Assembly: GCF_932526225.1 (NCBI RefSeq)
Contig: NC_064048.1
Span: forward strand, 8,890,515 to 8,954,514
Length of the DNA: 64,000 bases
Direction: 5' to 3'
Source of the DNA: Nematostella vectensis
Taxonomy: Eukaryota; Cnidaria; Anthozoa; Actiniaria; Edwardsiidae
The notes under the pieces: model-generated
Databases searched by the model: none
What the model saw: the letters and a program-made list of their open reading frames with translations, nothing else
Told to the model about the DNA's origin: nothing
Made by a program: the position numbers and the translations under genes
Shown: in pieces, positions 56,816-64,000 of the stretch
Layout of the letters: each line of letters opens with the position of its first letter
Numbering within the stretch: position 1 is the stretch's first letter

Positions 56816-59405
56816 ATTTAGATATTAAGCAAATACCGTTAGAACGCTCGAAACCAAATATCTAGATACTCAGATTTTATTTCAAATATGTCGGATTCAT
56901 ACCTTCTCAGATATACTGCCATAGAAAATGATACTTAACCAAATTTTTGTCTTAGATAAGACTTCTTTAGGCAGCATTTTGGTGGTGGAGTCGCATTGCG
57001 GCTTTAATCCTCAGCTCCTGTTCATTTCATTTCATTTCTTTAATAATTAATTGTGTTTTTTTATTCTTTTTTTTTTAAGAAAGTGCTTTTCTGTTGCGTT
57101 AGGTACTCTTGCAATGGCACTCGCCAAGCAAATGCACAAAGCAAATAAAGATAAATATTACTACTTACTTTTCTCCACGGGAGTTCATTATTGCAATTTC
57201 TTTTTCTCTTGTCATCTTCTTTCTCATCCGTAAATCATCGCTAGTTTTTTTTACCCCTTTCTTCATTTTTCCCCAAAACAATAAAACATTGTTTAGCGCA
57301 GACCTCTTAATTACAATTTATTAAAAATAGTACAATTGAATGCAATATTGTAGAACATTCAATTAACAGAAGATCAAGTGACTTTTTGTTGCTTATATAT
57401 CTTAATAAAATTAATAGGTTTTTGCACCCTGTTTTGATCTACGCTCAAGCGGAACCTTTTTTTTTTATTACATTTTAGAAAAACAAATTTAAAGCTTAAA
57501 AAACATCAATATATTCTACAATGATTTCCTCATGTTTCCTTTGCTTTCGTTAAGGCCGTGTATAAAAGGACACCCTACTTTTTTGCTGAGGGTTTGTTTC
57601 GTCTTTTCTAGACCACAGTTGATAAATGCGCAATTATCTCCCACACCTAACGAGTTACTAATGATGCTTCAATAAATCATCTGTTCTATTCCCATACACT
57701 AGCTTGTTAATATATCTAGAGATCTATGAGATGTGAATCCTTTGATCAAGGCCGCCTCTTCCCACATATCCTTCTACGAAATCATTTAGATATCAACAAA
57801 TTCTTTTGGGTGCACCTCACAGCACAGTGTATAAAAGCAAGCGAATATATCATATCATGAGCTTAAAAGCAAAATCTCTCGCCTCTGTAACTTAAAGAGC
57901 GTTTATAATGAAACCCTTAATGTTAAAGTCTCTACCTATTCATTTGCTCAAGAGCATCCTTATTTGGAGATCTTCAAGATTTTAATCTTTCAATGACCAA
58001 GCCCAAATTTCTAAAGAAACTCTTCCAGCGCTAAGAGCTATACTATCTTTTAACAATGAATACATCAATTTTGGAAACATAGTTGTTCACTGAGCGTGCA
58101 AAGGCTCCTGTTCTTAGTAATCCGCTATTCACTGGGAATTCCATACTTGACTGCCACGACCTCTCTGTTTACGGCAAAGACCCCAAGCACCTTAGATCCG
58201 ACGATTAACTTCGTTAAACGCCCCTGCACGACTTGCGTCATAACAAGTATGAACTAGACACCAAGAGAACATACGAATTATCTAGCTCAAAAATGAAAAT
58301 GCTCTTATATTCTTTAAGTTGAAAAGCGGTCGTTTCAGCCATAGTCGGGCATACACCGCTGTTAATGATGGATCTTTGAGCGTGAACTTTTGGCATGTAT
58401 TGGCTTTTTGTTGAAAGCCCATGCCTTGAGTTGGTGGTTTTGTAAGTTTCAAAAGAAATAAAAGGGCTACAAATTCATATCTCGATTAACAGTTTTTAGA
58501 TAAACGTGGTGTCTTCTTCGAAAAAAATTTTACAGAGTCAATATTGTTAACGTATTCTTATGTTTCGCATTTCGTTTATACGCTACCTCATCTCGATCTT
58601 GCCTGCGAACTTGGGATTAATCTTGAAGACTGGGGATTAAGCGATTGACCATGCAGTTTATATTTGCCTTTTCTTGTCAATCACAACGCCAAAAAATGAT
58701 GAAGCAGAGACTCATTTTTATTACACTTATTACACTGGTATTAATAAAGATCACAAATTGCAAGCTAGAAAGAAGTCTGGTGTAATTGTAGGCACTTAAA
58801 AAGTGATTGAATGGAAAGTTGTGGCAAGAAACCCCTCAACAAAAGTTTTTAAAGATGAAACGTAAGACATTTTTTTTCTTCTAAATGTCTTTTGATATGC
58901 AGCGCAAAAACCTTTTCCCAAATGAACATCTTTTAAAACGCAAAAAGGCTACACCCCCTGACAGCTATTGATTGATATCAAAAAAGCAGTATTGGATCGT
59001 TAACACCTAGACGGCTTTTCGCAGATTAACTCTCAGGATTTAGAATTTAAATGGTTTTCGCTAAAAAGGGAATCGCGGCCAATATCTGAATTTTGTAGCC
59101 TCTAACCAACATCGACAAACTATTTTTTTTGTATATGTTTCAAAAATAAAAAGTTACAAGTAGTTTAGATATCGCTCTTCTGTAGTCTTTAGTTTGGGCT
59201 AACGATGACAATAATAATGCGACCATTAATTTAACGAATCAATGATTAATAATAACAACGTGATGTGATGATGATGATGATTAATAAATGTGATGATGTA
59301 AATAATACTTCGACGTAATGGTAATGTGATGATGATATTGATGACAATGTGTTCATGATGACGATGATGTTATGATGATTTTGATGGTTATCTGTTTGAT
59401 TGTAG
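56816..59405 (+). other. Remainder of RWamide-C intron 1
   Basis: AT-rich. Two further TATAAAAG-type boxes at about 57560 and 57831 are not followed by anything I recognise. GAT-rich low complexity occurs at 59260-59400, just before the acceptor GATTGTAG (59398-59405). Confidence 0.55.
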
Positions 59406-59417
59406 CCAATCGAAGCA

Positions 59418-59859
59418 ATGGAGTCCAAGAGATTACTTGTTATCCTGGTCGTCTGCTTCGCCCTCGTGGCGTTCGCCCCGTCTACCGAGGCCCAAGGTCT
59501 CAGGTGGGGAAGGGAGTACGACGAAAGCCCCGAAAAACTCGTGCCTATGATGAAGGAATACATCAGACGCCAAGAGGAACTCAAGAAGAAGAGAGGTAAG
59601 CTTTTTCAGGGCCGTAGCAGGGGTTGTCCCCCACCCCATGTTTTTTTTAAATTATAAGGAAATGACCAGTAGGGGTGTGGCCATGCCCCAAACTATTTTC
59701 CCAATGTTTTTGTATTTTGCCCCCCCCCCCTCCCCTAATATTTCAATGTCTGCTACGGCAATGTTTTTTAATTACAAGATATCCCTTCTTTTTACGGTGT
59801 TCGAGCACTCCATTGCAATGACATTGTCTCATTTTTTCGCAGAATTCTCGATGAACTAA
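59418..59859 (+). CDS. RWamide neuropeptide precursor C
   Basis: Exons 59418-59595 and 59843-59859, 64 residues. The signal peptide MESKRLLVILVVCFALVAFA ends STEA, directly followed by QGLRWGRE, so the mature product should again be pGlu-Gly-Leu-Arg-Trp-amide. The following YDESPEKLVPMMKEYIRRQE then ELKKKR aligns with gene B without gaps over the KL.P.MKEY.RRQE core. The phase-1 intron follows the codon for KKR (donor GTAAGC) and the last exon gives only EFSMN. B and C differ mainly in the C-terminal tail, so they are a recent duplicate pair in the same orientation about 9 kb apart. Acceptor CGCAG precedes the last exon. Very likely expressed in neurons, as are other anthozoan RWamides. Confidence 0.92.
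59606..59762. mobile_element. Transposon fragment in RWamide-C intron 2
   Basis: Begins CAGGGCCGTAGCAGGGG, ends near TGTCTGCTACGGCAA, and carries one reverse-oriented unit (ATTATAAGGAAATGACCAGT then AGGGGTGTGGCCATG) of the 54-bp repeat found at 44505-45060. It makes up most of the 247-bp intron. Confidence 0.75.
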
Positions 59860-60035
59860 CTGGATAAGATGACAACACCATGGAAACCATGCATGGCGAC
59901 ACTTTGTGTGAATTATAATATCCGACGGTCTTTCGTCGTCGCTACATTAGTATCAGACATTTGAGCAGCATTTCGGGGGACTCATCTCGAAGCTGCTCGA
60001 CTGTAGTATATAAACATGTAATAACGTACAATTGA

Positions 60036-60041
60036 AATAAA
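60036..60041 (+). terminator. Poly(A) signal of RWamide-C
   Basis: AATAAA about 175 bases after the stop codon, in GTACAATTGAAATAAATTGC. Confidence 0.7.
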
Positions 60042-60718
60042 TTGCAAGAACAAGCCAAGTGAAATGTTTTTTTTTTCAAGCTCGTACGGTCAACTTCTTA
60101 AATAGGAAACAACATACCATAATTTCGGAGTCCGCATTTTTTCGCTCTCTTCTTTGCACTAGAACTGTGTAAGTGTAGAATTTCCACGTAATCTTGTAGG
60201 AATTCTTGTTTACTACTACGTTTTTTTGGCCGCCATCTTGAAAATAAAAATAGACTCAAATCCACACGTTCTAGATTACCACAGGTTTCTTTCACTCTGG
60301 CCCACTTTTTACACCAAAGAACGTCGGCAGTTCATTTATAATGTCCATTGTAGATCGGGTAACTTCGCTAAGCTTGAATTTTTGCATAGAGGTTCCTTAT
60401 GTTATGTAAACCAACATATCAAAAAGTGTTTTTTTTTCTAATGGATTCGTCTTCGAGATATGAGGCTTGAAGTACAATTTTCAGATGTCCAAAAGATAAA
60501 TTCTCCTCGTTTTTAGGGAGAAGTCGGGCTGTGATCAGAAATTAAGCCAACTTTGCTCGCTAATATCTAAATTTCTTATCATCTAAATTTCTTTAAAATT
60601 TGGAATCGAGCTTCTGGTCAGAGAAATCCCTTGTATGCGGAATCTTGAGCTGATATATTGAGAATTGGAAAATCTCATGCCATTTTTTGCTCTGTCATTT
60701 GAAGGTTTTTGCAAGTAT
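60042..60718. other. Downstream flank of RWamide-C, no gene seen
   Basis: A GGCCGCCATCTTG phrase at about 60228 resembles pieces near 13510 and 20600 and may be a transposon remnant. Otherwise no signal. Confidence 0.4.
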
Positions 60719-60941
60719 CACCTATTTCAAATAAGGTTGCACTCAAGAACGCATGAGTCGTAACCCGCGGTGGTTCATGGGTAGCGTATGTGTCCATAAG
60801 AATGTAAACAAGATTTCTAAAGCTTTTGAAACGTGTATTTATATTTTGTTTACGCTTATTTGCTTATTTCCTTGATTCCCATGAAGCACTGCGGGTTACA
60901 ATACACAAATTCTCCGAGTGTAACCTTATTTGAAATAGGTG
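60719..60941. mobile_element. Foldback MITE (CACCTATTTCAAATAAGG ends)
   Basis: CACCTATTTCAAATAAGGTT-GCACTC opposes GAGTGTAACCTTATTTGAAA-TAGGTG. An inner pair, GTAACCCGCGGTGGTTCATGGG against CCCATGAAGCACTGCGGGTTAC, extends the foldback. 223 bases, with TAT (or TA) on both sides as a possible target duplication. Within 20 bases downstream lies CCAGACGATGGGCTAACGCT-CGAAACC, akin to the hairpin end of the 14.3 and 34.7 kb repeats. Confidence 0.85.
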
Positions 60942-63510
60942 TATATTATATCGCCAGACGATGGGCTAACGCTCGAAACCTGAGCGATAACAGCTTTGTC
61001 ATACCATTTAACACGGGCAGTTTGACTGGTATTTAATGAACACTCCTTAAACTGTTCACCAAACCTCAACGGTTTAAATAAAGCTCGAATTTGCGCTTGT
61101 TGTTTTTAGTGCGTATGTATTTTTTTTTCGACGCCCGGTGCTTTTTGGGACGGTCTGTGGACTTCATGACTGCAAAATTGCTTCCGTGTCAAGCCACGGA
61201 ATTGCTTTCTCCAGTTGGCTACAGGTTGAGTTACTGCAGTTTTTAATTTACTGCGAGCTCTCGTCTATGATTTCCAACAGTTTAATCACCTCCTGACTTC
61301 CGTCATTAAAAAAGAAAAAGAAAAAAAACTTGATATGTACTGGAGCGTTTTCATTTGCCAGCACTGAAATGGTTTCCAATCAAATCAATCAAATAGTGCG
61401 TTAGTTTGAATGACGGATACCAGAAAGCGGGTTAGCAGTTGGAAATTGCCGACGAGAGTTCGCATAATTTTGAAAATCGCAGCAGTTGGTCGCTTTTGTG
61501 AATATATTATTGTGTTATTATCCACCGCTATTTTTAAAGGAATCATGGATATTATATGATTTCGCTATAAATGAGACCACTCCCCCGCCCTTATTTCCAC
61601 TTATACCAGCTTGACGCAATTAAATTGCAGTTTTCGTTTATCAATAACTATATATACGATATATATTAAAAAACAATAACTTTTTGTGAAACCAACTCAG
61701 TCTGCTGTTATCAAAGGTTGTGCAAAGCGAAAATCTTTCCGTTTTGAACGCCATATATAAAATTAACCAGATAGAAGACCCTGGGAACGAGGTTGCAACT
61801 TGAAAGTAGTCAGAAGGAAGTAATGTGAACTTTACTATGTGGCTGGAAAAAATGACGTTATTGTTTTTTATCGTCGAGATCGATAAGCACTTTTCTCCGA
61901 CACAATCGAGATTTTGGCGACAGTCCAGTAACAAAGAGGGGGAGAAATAAGAAAGACATGTTCCCAGAACGGCATTTGGCTGTTTTTTTCCTTGCACAAA
62001 TATGAATAAATGAGATAAGAATATAAGATGAGTAAATGACAAAGATCGTATTAAACTGCTTTGGATTTGTTTGATGTACTCATCCGTCATCTATTGTACA
62101 ATCTGTTTCAAATTCATTAGCGTATAAATAATCACGGAAATCGGTAAATCGCTTTTAACAATGAAAGATAAAGTGATCAATCATCACTTATGTTTGTATT
62201 GAATAAAATGTGTTTAAGCATTTCATTCGAAAATAATAATGACTTGAACTTGTAGGGTACTACAAAATTGACCTTGAAGACATTGTTTCTTTTCATAAGT
62301 GTTTTCTAGTGTTTAAAATAGCAAGCATTGTTTACCCGTTATATTACGCTAGGCACTTAATGAAGTGACTGTGCGTAGATAATTTGTTTTCAATCGCTTT
62401 GTCGGGATGCCGTCCTTGTATTGTGCCTGCGGTCCGTTACTGGCCATTAATGCCGAGGGTAAAGACACGTAACAAGTCGTTGGCTTACAGTGTATAATTA
62501 CACGCTGTCAGTAAAATACGTCTTGCTTTATTTCTTATTCCTTTGATGTTAGTCCATAAAAAATATTGCCATGCTTTACCCCTAGATGCTTTTTCTTGTT
62601 TTTCATTTCCTTGATTTTCATTTAAAAAAATAATATCTTCTTGAATGATGTAACTTACAGACTAAAAAATTGTGTTTAACCATATCCCTTTCTTGTACCG
62701 CGCATTTCTATGTGTAGTATATTAGTACCATTTGTGTTTCTTTGTACATGCATTTTTTTTTTCATTTCCATACTGTAAGCTAACCTTTATCGTCAAATCC
62801 TTGTAAAATACGAAAATCATTAATCATCCGCACAAATAATAACAAAAAAGGATTCAAATTAAATTTCGGCGAGCCTTCACATGGGGGCACTTTCTGCCGC
62901 CAAAAAAAAAAAAAAACATAAGTACATAACAACTATTCTGACCCGTTTAAGAGTTCACTTAAAGGAGGTGTTATCCCACCGCATGTACTAACGGCAATAT
63001 GATTTAGTCTTCATCACTAAATCATGGCTAACTGTACGTTATTTATTATAGACGATTTTAAGGCTAGTTGTGACTTTTTTCGAGACAGTTTTACCAGATA
63101 TTTAGGCTTCCAGGTTTTTTCCCAAGGGCTCTTGGCAATTTAATGATTGCTTTTGGATCTCTGTTGAAGGGTGTGTGTATTTTTTGATTCGCTTGGAAGC
63201 TTCCTAGCTTCGTTTGGTAGAGAATTTCTGCCCCCTTCTTTAGAAAGTGACCTTACTCAACTAAACACACTAGAGGGTAAACTAAACGATCATGTCACGA
63301 ACTACTCTGCTAAATCAAAGAACATATTTTATGTTTTTTTTTTGTTGAGTGTTGGGGCTTCTGGGCCTCGAGGCAGTGTGTGTGGGAGGGGAGGGGGTTT
63401 CTTATCAAATTCTCCCCATGCTCCTACGTCTAGGGTTGCCACAGGGGGAGTATTTACAGCGGACACAGAAATCTCTTTAAGTGGGCTGGTGTGGATGATA
63501 GAAAAATCAG
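60942..63510. other. Intergenic, no supported gene
   Basis: AT-rich. The minus-strand frame at 61641-62090 has no clear motif. At 63171-63300 the plus strand has a short coding-like stretch (SLESDLTQLNTLEGKLNDHV) without start or splice borders; I do not call it. Confidence 0.4.
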
Positions 63511-63665
63511 TGTTGCGGATCTAGGGAAAGGGTTTAGAAGGTTTACCCCCCTTCCCTTGTGCTACCAGAAAATCATATATTAAAAAAAATCCCCCTCCCC
63601 CTTTATCACTGAGCCAATCCCCCCCCCCCCTCTTTAGCGAAAGGTTTAATTCGCCTCTGAAGATC
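63511..63665. mobile_element. C/G-run-rich dispersed element, copy 2
   Basis: CCCCTCCCCCTTTATCACTG-AGCCAATCCCCCC and TTTAGCGAAAGG match the interior of the element at 13000-13153. Ends are not clear. Confidence 0.55.
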
Positions 63666-64000
63666 CTTTAAGTTGAGCAACACCTATCAAGTAGACAGCA
63701 TTAAACACGGCATCAAGAATATCCAGAAACTTACAAATCTAATTGCTAGATGAATTTTCAACATGATGATATGAAGAATACCTGAGGGCAACCTCAGTGT
63801 CACCACATGCAGGGCCAAATTGCACGAATGAAAATCGCGTTCTTTGACGAAAAACAAACTATTCAACGGTTAATCTACTAGACAATGTTTTATTTAGGTA
63901 ATACAGGCGGCACAGAGGTTTTGTTATTAGAGTCGGAGTAATGCAATGTACCGACAAGGTTATTGTGTGATGATTTGATTAAAAAAAAGGATAAATGAAA
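63666..64000. other. Window end, no gene seen
   Basis: AT-rich sequence without recognised signals. Confidence 0.4.

Overview
The window looks like anthozoan cnidarian genomic DNA, most likely a sea anemone such as Nematostella. The main evidence is three small secretory precursors, each with one QGLRWG motif, which is the precursor form of the sea-anemone neuropeptide Antho-RWamide II (pGlu-Gly-Leu-Arg-Trp-amide). Other support is the split genes with GT..AG introns, the AT-rich intergenic DNA and many short foldback transposons. Species assignment is inference; no database was searched.

Layout. 1.5-5.9 kb (+): carboxypeptidase Q in four exons. 6.5-7.7 kb (-): an unrecognised charged 408-residue protein, convergent with it. 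8.4 kb: LINE scrap. 9.0-9.9 kb (-): an orphan class A GPCR. 11-13 kb: small transposons. 13.3-18.2 kb (+): an acid (lysosomal-type) lipase in eight exons. 18.7 kb (+): a type I hammerhead ribozyme. 20.3-24.8 kb (-): RWamide-A. 27.75-34.28 kb: a 30-bp satellite of about 217 units, nearly all with a CACGTG E-box. 34-40 kb: apparently non-genic, with a pair of direct repeats. 40.7-43.9 kb: a G-rich ~22-bp minisatellite. 44.0-45.1 kb: two more tandem arrays, one inside a transposon. 47.9-51.6 kb (+): RWamide-B. 56.2-60.0 kb (+): RWamide-C. The rest to 64 kb is non-genic DNA with foldback elements.

The RWamide cluster is the central biological content. All three genes share one architecture: a TATA box of the form TATATAA(A)CC, a non-coding exon 1, a coding exon 2 carrying the signal peptide and peptide, a phase-1 intron after the codon for a basic cluster, and a tiny last exon. 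B and C release the N-terminal Gln directly by signal-peptide cleavage. A instead has a Gly-Pro-Pro leader and a classical GKR amidation site.

The most unusual structural theme is tandem repeats that carry copies of splice junctions. RWamide-C has repeats of its exon 1 end plus splice donor. RWamide-B has repeats of the end of coding exon 2 plus donor. The lipase has repeats of the exon 6 acceptor. The end of the carboxypeptidase Q last exon is also tandemly duplicated. Together with the register-perfect E-box satellite and the hammerhead ribozyme, these are the observations most worth checking.
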